Assembly (NCBI GenBank): GCA_021108415.1
Contig: JAIOQX010000002.1
Coordinates: forward strand, 62,001-126,000
Direction: 5' to 3'
DNA from: Acholeplasmataceae bacterium
GTDB taxonomy: Bacteria; Bacillota_I; Bacilli_A; Acholeplasmatales; Acholeplasmataceae
DNA length: 64,000 bases
Part shown: positions 8,542 through 16,318 of the stretch, piece by piece
Layout: the number at the start of each line of letters is the position of its first letter
Numbering within the stretch: the stretch's first letter is position 1
Position numbers and translations under genes: made by a program
The notes under the pieces: generated by a model
The model's database searches: none
What the model was told of the DNA's origin: nothing
The model's input: the letters and a program-made list of their open reading frames with translations, nothing else

Positions 8542-9657
8542 TTATGTTGTTTTAAAATAATTTGTATTTTTCTTCATTTCTTCTTTAAAATCAAGTAGAC
8601 GATCTTCTTTAATTGCTATTCTTATTTCGGCCATTAAATGCTTTAGATAAGCCAAGTTTTGATATGTAACTAATCTCATCCCTAAGATTTCATTACCTTT
8701 AAACAAGTGTCTAATATAACTTTTGGTATATTTAGAGACATGCGTTTGTAGGTTTGGATCTAATGTTTCATAATCTTTTTCATAGTTAGCATTTTTGATG
8801 ACTACTTTACCTTTGGTTGTTAAAGCCGTCCCATGTCGTGCAATTCTAGTTGGTAAGACACAGTCAAACATGTCCATACCATTAATTACATTTTCAACTA
8901 AATCATCAGGTGCACCTACACCCATTAAATATCTTGGTTTATCAAATGGCAAAATAGGATTTAAATATTTTGTCATCTCATACATCTCTGATTTTGTCTC
9001 ACCTACTGATAAGCCACCAATAGAATATCCAGGAAAATCCATATCAATTAAAGCTTTAGCACAATAAGAACGCAGTTCTTTATTTAAGCCACCTTGAACG
9101 ATACCAAATAAAGCTTGATCTGTTGTGAGTGCATCTTTTCCTCTTTGTGCCCATCTTAGCGTTCTATCAACAGAATCCTTCATATATTCATAGGTTTCAT
9201 ATGGAGGTGGACATTCATCAAAACTCATAATAATATCAGCACCTAAATCTTCTTGAACTTTAATAGAATCTTCTGGAGACATAAATAGATTTGATCCATT
9301 TTTATGATGTTTAAAATGAACTCCTTCTTCAGTTATCTTTCTTGTCTTACTTAAAGAAAACACTTGAAATCCACCACTATCAGTTAGTAGTGCTCCATCC
9401 CAATTCATAAATCCTCTAATGCCACCGTGTGCTTTAACAATATCTGCGCCTGGCTGAAGCCATAGATGATAAGTATTACCTAATATGAGACCTTCAGAAA
9501 CTTCTTTTATTTCTTCAGGAGTTAGTGTTTTTACAGTTGCCTGTGTACCAACAGGCATAAAAAAAGGCGTTTCAAATACACCATGAGGTGTGGTCAGTCT
9601 ACCTAGTCTTGCACCGCTTTGTTTACATGTGTGTAGAACTTCAAATTTAATACTCAT
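8542..9657 (-). CDS. tgt: tRNA-guanine transglycosylase without zinc ligands
   Basis: Exchanges G34 of GUN-anticodon tRNAs for preQ1 in queuosine synthesis. The catalytic residues are in place: D93 in TDSGGFQVF and the nucleophile D265 in [15 protein letters not shown] (214-220) forms part of the substrate pocket. Length, 371 residues, is normal. Unusually, the structural zinc site CxCxxC...H of bacterial Tgt is absent: the aligned positions are L303, T305, S308 and Q333. The surrounding sequence (LDP, SYIRHL, GNEILG) still aligns well, so this is replacement and not truncation. It is divergent from the preQ1-switched queT. Confidence 0.96.
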   Translation of the reverse strand: MSIKFEVLHTCKQSGARLGRLTTPHGVFETPFFMPVGTQATVKTLTPEEIKEVSEGLILGNTYHLWLQPGADIVKAHGGIRGFMNWDGALLTDSGGFQVFSLSKTRKITEEGVHFKHHKNGSNLFMSPEDSIKVQEDLGADIIMSFDECPPPYETYEYMKDSVDRTLRWAQRGKDALTTDQALFGIVQGGLNKELRSYCAKALIDMDFPGYSIGGLSVGETKSEMYEMTKYLNPILPFDKPRYLMGVGAPDDLVENVINGMDMFDCVLPTRIARHGTALTTKGKVVIKNANYEKDYETLDPNLQTHVSKYTKSYIRHLFKGNEILGMRLVTYQNLAYLKHLMAEIRIAIKEDRLLDFKEEMKKNTNYFKTT

Positions 9658-9722
9658 TTTATCATTTCCTTTGCTCTTGTAATTATATCATAGTTTTGAT
9701 ACAATTGTATAGTATTAAAACT

Positions 9723-9760
9723 AGCTGTACCCTAGGAAACCAGCTAAAAAAAACAGGGAG
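9723..9760 (+). promoter_or_regulatory. preQ1-type riboswitch of queT
   Basis: A compact H-type pseudoknot can be drawn. The stem TAGCTG (9722-9727) pairs with CAGCTA (9741-9746). An A-rich tail follows, and AGGG (9755-9758) can pair with CCCT in the loop (9730-9733). AGGG is part of the ribosome binding site AGGGAG of queT, so ligand-stabilised folding would block translation. The A-tail layout and the queT context match class I preQ1 switches. Exact ligand contacts were not verified. Confidence 0.75.
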
Positions 9761-9767
9761 ATAAACC

Positions 9768-10253
9768 ATGAAAAATTTTGCTTTAAAAGATTTTATTATG
9801 CAATCAATGATTGCAGCCATTTATGTTGTTTTAGTTTTTATATTTCAATTCTTAAGTTTTGAGACCATTCAATTTAGAATTGCTGAATTTCTGCTGATCT
9901 TAGTCTTTTTTGATAAAAAGAGTATTGTCGGATTATTGATCGGAACATTTCTTGCAAATTACTTAATGAGCCCTTATGGCTTAATTGATGCGCTCTTTGG
10001 AAGTCTCGCTAGCTTGTTGGCATTATCATTTATGATGATTTTTAATAGATATAAACTGATATCTCTATTATTTCCAGCTTTAGCTAATGCGATTGTTATT
10101 GGACTAATGATCTCAATCATGAATCAAATACCATTTGTTCCAATAGCTTTATGGGTATTTCTTGGTGAAGCAGTTGTGATGTATGTTGTTGGCTATCCAG
10201 TATACCTATATTTAAATAAAAACAAGCATTTTAAAGAAATGATGGGAAGCTAG
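9768..10253 (+). CDS. queT: queuosine precursor transporter QueT
   Basis: A 161-residue membrane protein with about five hydrophobic segments. It matches the QueT (COG4708) family of ECF-type substrate-binding subunits: an N-terminal AAIYVVLVF helix, RIAEFLL near residue 40, and a GTFLANYLMSPYG stretch. It would import preQ1 or a related base, working with a shared ECF energising module that is not in this window. The upstream preQ1-type switch and the divergent tgt support the assignment. The ATG follows AGGGAG. Its stop codon lies inside the terminator hairpin shared with galM. Confidence 0.9.
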   Translation: MKNFALKDFIMQSMIAAIYVVLVFIFQFLSFETIQFRIAEFLLILVFFDKKSIVGLLIGTFLANYLMSPYGLIDALFGSLASLLALSFMMIFNRYKLISLLFPALANAIVIGLMISIMNQIPFVPIALWVFLGEAVVMYVVGYPVYLYLNKNKHFKEMMGS

Positions 10254-10268
10254 GCTTCCCATCTTTTT
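10241..10268. terminator. bidirectional terminator queT/galM
   Basis: Stem GATGGGAAGC with GCTTCCCATC, followed by TTTTTATTT on the plus strand. It lies between the converging queT and galM ends. Confidence 0.8.
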
Positions 10269-11304
10269 ATTTGATGAACGGTTCAAATGTTATGGTGTGA
10301 TGATATTTTTCATCTTTTCTTAGAATCGCTTGATTTAAGTCTTTATGATGGATACCACCTGGTTCAAATTGACATTCTAATGTAAATGATGAGTGCTTAG
10401 CATTTGAGTCAAATGGACCTTTTAAATCAATACCTGAAGGCACATTATGAGTATAGATAACAACTGCAGGATAGCTTGTATATAGGTTTAATCCTATTTT
10501 TGTTTTAGGATCAAAGACTGTTGCTTTTAAATCATTTGAGTTTGAATCAAATAGCCATGTATGATCAAAACCTTCAAATGAAGTGTCTTTCATTTTATAG
10601 ATTGCATCTTTAAATAGCGTTGTTTCTCTAAAATCAAATGCGCTATCTTTAACACTACATTTCTTTTTTATGATATTATTTTCATCAATATCTAAGTAGT
10701 TTGAAGCTTTAAGCGTGATTTCATATTCATTAATCGTTGGATTTTCTTGATTAAAATTAAAATATGCATGATTCGTAATGTTGCATAATGTATCTTTTGA
10801 ACTTATTGCTTCATGTTCTATAAGTAATGATCCATCTATGTTAAGTTGATAAGATACATCTAAAATTAACTCTCCAGGAAAACCTTCTTCTAAATCTTTA
10901 GAGATATATCTTAGTGTTATCTTAGAAAAATGTTCTTGTTTATCTAGGTGAATCAGTGAAAAATTTCTTTTAGAAAAACCTGTAGCCCCACCATGAAGTT
11001 GTGTTAATTTAGAATTATATGCTTTAATCGGATAATTTTGATCATCAATTTTAAAACTAGGCATAACTAAACGTCCACTAGTTCTACCAATTGTTTTACC
11101 ATAGTATGCAGTATCTTTACTATAATCTTCAATAGATTTAGGAACAATGACTATATCGTGTGTTTTATATTGATATGAATATATACCTGCTCCAAGCGAT
11201 ACGATTACTACTTCAGCATTCTCATTTTTTAGCGACACAACATCAAGTAATCCTTTATGCGTGTTTATTTTTTCAACAGTGATTTCATTTAACATATAAA
11301 TCAT
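10267..11304 (-). CDS. galM: aldose 1-epimerase
   Basis: Mutarotase converting alpha and beta anomers of hexoses. Family motifs appear in order: GRTSGRL (near residue 75), LHGG (about 103) with one active-site His, NHAYFNF (about 185) with the second His, and LECQFEPGGIHH near residue 310 with the catalytic Glu. Length, 345 residues, is typical. The first ATG is kept, although a second ATG three codons in is equally possible. It lies 6 bp behind mutY on the same strand and may be read with it. Confidence 0.94.
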   Translation of the reverse strand: MIYMLNEITVEKINTHKGLLDVVSLKNENAEVVIVSLGAGIYSYQYKTHDIVIVPKSIEDYSKDTAYYGKTIGRTSGRLVMPSFKIDDQNYPIKAYNSKLTQLHGGATGFSKRNFSLIHLDKQEHFSKITLRYISKDLEEGFPGELILDVSYQLNIDGSLLIEHEAISSKDTLCNITNHAYFNFNQENPTINEYEITLKASNYLDIDENNIIKKKCSVKDSAFDFRETTLFKDAIYKMKDTSFEGFDHTWLFDSNSNDLKATVFDPKTKIGLNLYTSYPAVVIYTHNVPSGIDLKGPFDSNAKHSSFTLECQFEPGGIHHKDLNQAILRKDEKYHHTITFEPFIK

Positions 11305-11310
11305 CTACTT

Positions 11311-12312
11311 TCATTTAATTTTACGATGTGCAATAGCCATCGGAAGTTTTTTTATTTGATTTTTATCGACAAAAATCCATGAAGCATCTTGATTTTTTAA
11401 AAGTCTTGCTTCGTAAACATCCATATACCATACTTGATGCGTAAAGACGTGTTTGACTTGCTGTTTTTTATCTATAATATCAATAAAAATATCTTTTGAT
11501 TCAAGCTTTGAAATGACATCCATAATCGATTCACTTTCAAATTGTGGATATTCATACATCCCTTCAAGAAGAGATTCTGTTCTTTTTCTTAAGACTATCT
11601 GATTATTTTTATCATATAATTTTAAAGTGATATAGCTAAACTCTTTTTTATCTTTCAATTTTGACATGACAGGTAATTGTTCTTGAATGCTTAATTCAAA
11701 TGCTTGACAATGTTCTTTTAAAGGACATATATCACATTTTGGGTTTTTAGGTCTACAGATTAATGCCCCTAACTCCATTAAGCTTTGTGTATATATTCTA
11801 GGATTGGCTTTTTTGATATACGTTTGATTGATTTGATCTAATTGCTTTCTATTTTTTTCTATTCTAAAATCATCATCTATATTTAAATATCTTGATAGTA
11901 CACGAATCACATTGCCATCTAGTGCACTATATGGTTTATCATAAGCAATTGACATGATAGCTCCTGCTGTGTAGCTACCTACACCTGGAAGTGCTAGTAC
12001 TTCTTCATATGTTTTAGGAAATCCGTGATTATTATTAGTGATTTGTTGAGCTGCAAGCAACATATATTTAAATCTTCTGTAATATCCAAGACCTTCAACA
12101 TCTTTTTTTAAAGTTTCTTGATCGCTTTGTGCAAGCATTTCAACGGTAGGATATTTTTTAATAAATTTTTCAAAAAATGGTAGAACAGTTTCAACTTGAG
12201 TTTGTTGAAGCATAATTTCAGATATCCAAATTTTATAAGGATCCGTCGTTTCTCTAAACAAAAGCTTGCGATGATTTAACTCATACCAAGCTTCTAGTTT
12301 TTTTATATCCAT
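11311..12312 (-). CDS. mutY: A/G-specific adenine glycosylase
   Basis: Removes adenine mispaired with 8-oxoguanine. The HhH-GPD domain shows SEIMLQQTQV with the catalytic Glu (near residue 32), the hairpin LPGVGSYTAGAI (about 108-119) and ALDGNVIRVL with the catalytic Asp. The [4Fe-4S] cluster loop CRPKNPKCDICPLKEHC has C-x6-C-x2-C-x5-C spacing. A NUDIX-like C-terminal domain follows (from about residue 225). The ATG overlaps the preceding stop (TAATG), showing coupling with the histidine phosphatase gene. Confidence 0.96.
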   Translation of the reverse strand: MDIKKLEAWYELNHRKLLFRETTDPYKIWISEIMLQQTQVETVLPFFEKFIKKYPTVEMLAQSDQETLKKDVEGLGYYRRFKYMLLAAQQITNNNHGFPKTYEEVLALPGVGSYTAGAIMSIAYDKPYSALDGNVIRVLSRYLNIDDDFRIEKNRKQLDQINQTYIKKANPRIYTQSLMELGALICRPKNPKCDICPLKEHCQAFELSIQEQLPVMSKLKDKKEFSYITLKLYDKNNQIVLRKRTESLLEGMYEYPQFESESIMDVISKLESKDIFIDIIDKKQQVKHVFTHQVWYMDVYEARLLKNQDASWIFVDKNQIKKLPMAIAHRKIK

Positions 12313-12836
12313 TATAGATCAACTTCCCGAACACCACAATGTTCAATCACATCATCAAATCTAGTCAATGATGAAATGACAATGCCATGACATACAACTA
12401 TGACACGTTTATAATTTGTATATTTCAAAAGCGTTAAATGAACTCTTTTTTTTAAGTCTTCATAAGCTTCCCAACGATATTTGTGCCCAACATTTCTAAC
12501 ACCTTCTGCTTCAAAATACTCTTGGAATGCTCCGCTAACCTCATAATCGTATATAAACTTAGTATCTGGCATCCACTCATGCAAATCATTTTCAACGACT
12601 AATTTGATCCCGGTTTGTCTTGAAATGATTGCAGCAGTTTGAAGTGCACGTGTATATGGTGAAGAGATAATAATATCTGCATCTTGTAAAATAGGATCTT
12701 TAGCTCTGCTTTCGGCTTGAGCAATTCCGTTTTCTGTAAGTTTTCCAAATTCATAACCCATACCTACATAACCTCTATCAATAACTTCATCATATCGAGG
12801 TTCGCCATGTCGGATTAAAATAAAATGTGTTGTCAT
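12312..12836 (-). CDS. histidine phosphatase family protein
   Basis: Phosphoglycerate mutase-like fold. The catalytic RHGE motif is near residue 10, and a second His lies in VVCHGIV near residue 146; SSPYTRALQTA is the usual third signature. Substrate is unknown; members include phosphoglycerate mutases, sugar phosphatases and alpha-ribazole phosphatases. The ATG at 12836 is preferred over an upstream GTG because AAAGGGTGA precedes it at the correct spacing. It is the first gene of the phosphatase-mutY-galM run. Confidence 0.88.
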   Translation of the reverse strand: MTTHFILIRHGEPRYDEVIDRGYVGMGYEFGKLTENGIAQAESRAKDPILQDADIIISSPYTRALQTAAIISRQTGIKLVVENDLHEWMPDTKFIYDYEVSGAFQEYFEAEGVRNVGHKYRWEAYEDLKKRVHLTLLKYTNYKRVIVVCHGIVISSLTRFDDVIEHCGVREVDL

Positions 12837-13020
12837 CTGAATCACCCTTTCAAAATCATTATATCACAAAGAAATCTTATAATTTGCTTTCACATAATTT
12901 TATAAAAAAATCTTTCGTTATATCCCTTAATTTAACTTTTAATATAAGCAAATAACTCTATGAAAATAAACTATAATGTTATAATCAACATGTTGAAAAA
13001 AATAAAGAAAGGTAGTTTAT

Positions 13021-13629
13021 ATGAAAGAATTACTAGAGCGAAGATCTATTAGAAAATATGATCCCTCAGTTAAAATATCAAAAGAAGAAATGACGCAAAT
13101 GTTAGCTAAGGCTACACGAGCTCCTTCTTCTATGAATATGCAGTCTTGGAGATTTTTTATTGTCCAATCAGAAGAAGCAAAAGAAAAATTACGACCAGTT
13201 TTATATGGTAATCAACTTCAGCTAGATACATCTAGTGCCATGATTTGTATATTTACAGATTTAGAGAAGTTCCAAAATGCAGAAAAAATCTTTGAACAAG
13301 CAATCAAAGAAAATATCATGCCCGTTGATGTTAAAGAAAGACAACTAAGATCAATTGCTAATATGGTGGATAATTTAACAGAAATATCAATCGAGAAAAC
13401 TGGTTGGCTAGATGCAGGATTGGTAGCAATGCAATTGATGCATGTCGCAAGATCTCACGGATATGATACTTGTTCGATAGGTGGATTTAAACATGATTTA
13501 ATTGCAGAGGCACTTTCAATTGATAAAAAAAGATACAAACCAGTCATGATATTATCCATAGGTAAAAAAGATGAAGATGGTCATAAGTCAGTTAGATTAG
13601 ATCCAAAAGATATCACAACATGGTTATAG
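13021..13629 (+). CDS. nitroreductase-family oxidoreductase
   Basis: FMN-dependent reductase fold, 202 residues. The N-terminal RRSIRKYD motif and RAPSSMNMQSWRF (about 34-46) bind the flavin phosphate, and GWLDAGLVAMQLMH plus CSIGGF match the core. Substrate cannot be told. The ATG follows AAAGAAAGGTAG. It is transcribed alone, ending in a strong terminator, and diverges from the phosphatase-mutY-galM genes. Confidence 0.9.
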   Translation: MKELLERRSIRKYDPSVKISKEEMTQMLAKATRAPSSMNMQSWRFFIVQSEEAKEKLRPVLYGNQLQLDTSSAMICIFTDLEKFQNAEKIFEQAIKENIMPVDVKERQLRSIANMVDNLTEISIEKTGWLDAGLVAMQLMHVARSHGYDTCSIGGFKHDLIAEALSIDKKRYKPVMILSIGKKDEDGHKSVRLDPKDITTWL

Positions 13630-13653
13630 AAAAAGGCCCAATAGGGCCTTTTT
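13630..13653. terminator. bidirectional terminator
   Basis: Stem AAAAAGGCCC/GGGCCTTTTT with a 4-nt loop, between the nitroreductase and the small membrane protein on the other strand. Confidence 0.85.
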
Positions 13654-13665
13654 ATATGAATTGAA

Positions 13666-13875
13666 TTAAATTTGAGTTTTACTTGATAACAAGGTGATTG
13701 ACAAATTAATGATCCATGTAATCACATATAATGCGATTAATAAAACCTTATCATCAAACATATCAAATATGGAGATAAATATAAGTGCCGTAAAGATAGT
13801 CCATATGATGATATAAATTATTTTTTGTTTTTTCGTGTTCTTAAAAGCAACCATATTCTTTAATCTTTCAAACAT
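13666..13875 (-). CDS. small membrane protein, 69 aa, behind ABC genes
   Basis: Two hydrophobic helices (about residues 22-40 and 47-65) after a basic N-terminus. The ATG at 13875 is chosen because AAGGGTG precedes it; an upstream GTG is possible. It follows the second NBD-FtsX ABC gene after about 17 bp and is probably co-transcribed, so it may be an accessory subunit of that transporter. I do not recognise a family. Confidence 0.65.
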   Translation of the reverse strand: MFERLKNMVAFKNTKKQKIIYIIIWTIFTALIFISIFDMFDDKVLLIALYVITWIINLSITLLSSKTQI

Positions 13876-13892
13876 TAATATCACACCCTTAT

Positions 13893-16316
13893 TTAAATAT
13901 CATATTGAGCTAAAATTTGTGCTGGTGTCTTTCTTAAGAGTAAGAATACTGGCAGGATTCCTGCTAACATATTAATGATATATGCAACAATAAGTCCTAA
14001 GATAAACGTCAGTGGATTAACTAAGAAGAAATTAAATTCTCCAATTAGTCCATTAGATAATTTAGTTAATGCAAAAGATGCAATAATATATCCTAACAAT
14101 GTAGAGATACTAGTTAAAACAAATATTTCAACAATAAATGATACAAATATATCGTTCTTTTTAACACCTAATGCACGATAAACTGAGACTTCATAAATTC
14201 TTGAAATCAAACTAGATCTGATTACAAAATAGAAACCAACCATCGCAAATCCAATTAAGATACCTGAAGTTGAAAGTGTAGGAACAATAACATCTGCTCT
14301 CATTTCTTTTGCATCTGTTAATGCTTCTTGATATATATCTGCTACATTGTATTGAGTCTCTTCATCAATTTCAAGTGCAACTGCCACGCGATTATCTGTG
14401 TATATGTATAAATTGAATGTTTGATCACTTTGAATTCTATACTGATTAAATAAGCTGTTTTTCATGACGATACCATATCCAACTTGATTACCATAAACAC
14501 CAGCTATTTCTAATCCAGGTATTGTTTTAGGAAATCCTGCTGTATAATCATTATTCCCAAATAATCCATTGTAATATGATTCAGATACCAATATTTGATC
14601 ATCTTCAGGTTGCGCACCTGAAACTAGGGCATCATCAAAATATGAGAATGGTAGAATGTTCAATGAATTTTTTGAACTGTAATAAAGATTTGCTAGATTC
14701 TCAGACATATAGATCAAAGATAAATCACTTTCTACAATCCCAACAATTTTAATAGGTTTGTCGTCAACTAAAACAATTTCTTTAGTCAAATGATCATATG
14801 ACCATATCCCAATTTCTTGTCCTTGTGCACCACCAAATATACTACCTTCAACAATGCCATCTGCAATCGCTTTTGACACTAAGATTTCGTCATCTGCTAC
14901 TGGTAATCTTCCAAACTCAAGATCACGTTTTACCACATGTTCAGATAATTCTATTTGTCCACTAAAGTTCACAGATGATAAAGAGCCATTAGGTTGTACA
15001 AACTGAAATTGTGCTTGACCTAATGTATTGATATAAAAACTATCATCATCAGCTTCTTTAAAAGTTAGTATTTCAGATTGAACAAATTCAGTTGAAGTAC
15101 TACTTCTTTGTACAGATACATAACCTTCTGGCATACTCATATATTGCTCAGGCTGTAGGACAGCTACTGATGCTAGCATGGATACCGTAACGGCAATCAC
15201 CATACCCGCAACAAGGAATGAAAATAACATCAACTTTCCTTTTTTACTTGTTTTTAATACTTTTTGAAATGCAAGCCACAACGATTGTTTAACTGAGACC
15301 ATAAGACTTGATTGTCTATCTACATATTTATTATCAAGCATATCTGAATCAAAAGTTGTTTCAATCAACTCTTCTTTAGTCTTTTTAACATAATGTTCAT
15401 CTTTTATCACTACACCTGCATGTTCGTCAACAAACTTCATTTTCTTAAATGGTGATTTAACATCAAGATATAATGTCTTATTTTTTACAATTAATTTAAT
15501 ATCAACATCTTTTAAATCGTCTTCATGATCTGCATAAAGACCTAAATTGATGCCGTGTTGACTTTCATCTGCGATATGCTTATAATCTTTTAGATATATC
15601 GTATCATCTTTTGCGATATGATGATCATCTGATGATGTATTAAGTTCATCAGAGATAATTTGTCCATCTTTAACTTCAATGATGCGATCTCCATAAAATT
15701 CTGCGATATGTCTTTCATGCGTAACTAGGACAACTAATTTTTCACTAGATATTTGTTTAATAACGTTCATGATGTCCATTGTATTTTTACTATCAAGGTT
15801 TCCTGTAGGCTCATCTGCAATAATAACTTTAGGATTTTTAACTAAAGCTCTAGCAATCGCAACTCTTTGTTGCTGTCCTCCTGATAATTGTAATGCTTTT
15901 TTCTTTCTAAATGGATACATATGAACTGCATTTAAAATGTAGAGTACTCTTTTATCAATAATTTCAGGATCTTTGATACCCATCATCTTTAAAACAAATG
16001 CGATATTATCATAAACTGAAAGTTCTGGTAATAAATTATAATTTTGGAAAATATATCCGACATATTCATTTCTAATCTTATCCCAAGTACCTACATCATA
16101 ACCCATAATGTTATTACCATCAAAGTCTATAGATCCACTTTGAACTTTATCAAGTCCACCTAAGACATTTAATAATGTAGTTTTCCCAGATCCAGATGGC
16201 CCAAGTAGAACAACTAATCCTTTTTCAGGGAACTCAACTGAAACATTGTTTAGTACGTGAATTTCATTTTTCTTTCTTCTATTAAAGTATTTATTTAACT
16301 GGTTTACTTTAATCAT
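13893..16316 (-). CDS. ABC transporter, fused ATPase and FtsX-type permease (807 aa)
   Basis: MacB-like architecture. The N-terminal ATPase (1-230) has Walker A GPSGSGKTT, signature LSGGQQQR and Walker B VIIADEPTGNLD. A linker of about 120 residues follows, then one membrane helix (near 365-385), a large outer domain (about 390-690) and three C-terminal helices of the FtsX domain, with the YRALGVKK coupling motif. Such proteins work as dimers that expel peptides, antibiotics or lipoproteins using mechanical movement. It lies 2 bp behind a second protein of the same build, so a heterodimer is likely. Substrate is unknown. Confidence 0.9.
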   Translation of the reverse strand: MIKVNQLNKYFNRRKKNEIHVLNNVSVEFPEKGLVVLLGPSGSGKTTLLNVLGGLDKVQSGSIDFDGNNIMGYDVGTWDKIRNEYVGYIFQNYNLLPELSVYDNIAFVLKMMGIKDPEIIDKRVLYILNAVHMYPFRKKKALQLSGGQQQRVAIARALVKNPKVIIADEPTGNLDSKNTMDIMNVIKQISSEKLVVLVTHERHIAEFYGDRIIEVKDGQIISDELNTSSDDHHIAKDDTIYLKDYKHIADESQHGINLGLYADHEDDLKDVDIKLIVKNKTLYLDVKSPFKKMKFVDEHAGVVIKDEHYVKKTKEELIETTFDSDMLDNKYVDRQSSLMVSVKQSLWLAFQKVLKTSKKGKLMLFSFLVAGMVIAVTVSMLASVAVLQPEQYMSMPEGYVSVQRSSTSTEFVQSEILTFKEADDDSFYINTLGQAQFQFVQPNGSLSSVNFSGQIELSEHVVKRDLEFGRLPVADDEILVSKAIADGIVEGSIFGGAQGQEIGIWSYDHLTKEIVLVDDKPIKIVGIVESDLSLIYMSENLANLYYSSKNSLNILPFSYFDDALVSGAQPEDDQILVSESYYNGLFGNNDYTAGFPKTIPGLEIAGVYGNQVGYGIVMKNSLFNQYRIQSDQTFNLYIYTDNRVAVALEIDEETQYNVADIYQEALTDAKEMRADVIVPTLSTSGILIGFAMVGFYFVIRSSLISRIYEVSVYRALGVKKNDIFVSFIVEIFVLTSISTLLGYIIASFALTKLSNGLIGEFNFFLVNPLTFILGLIVAYIINMLAGILPVFLLLRKTPAQILAQYDI

Positions 16317-16318
16317 TA

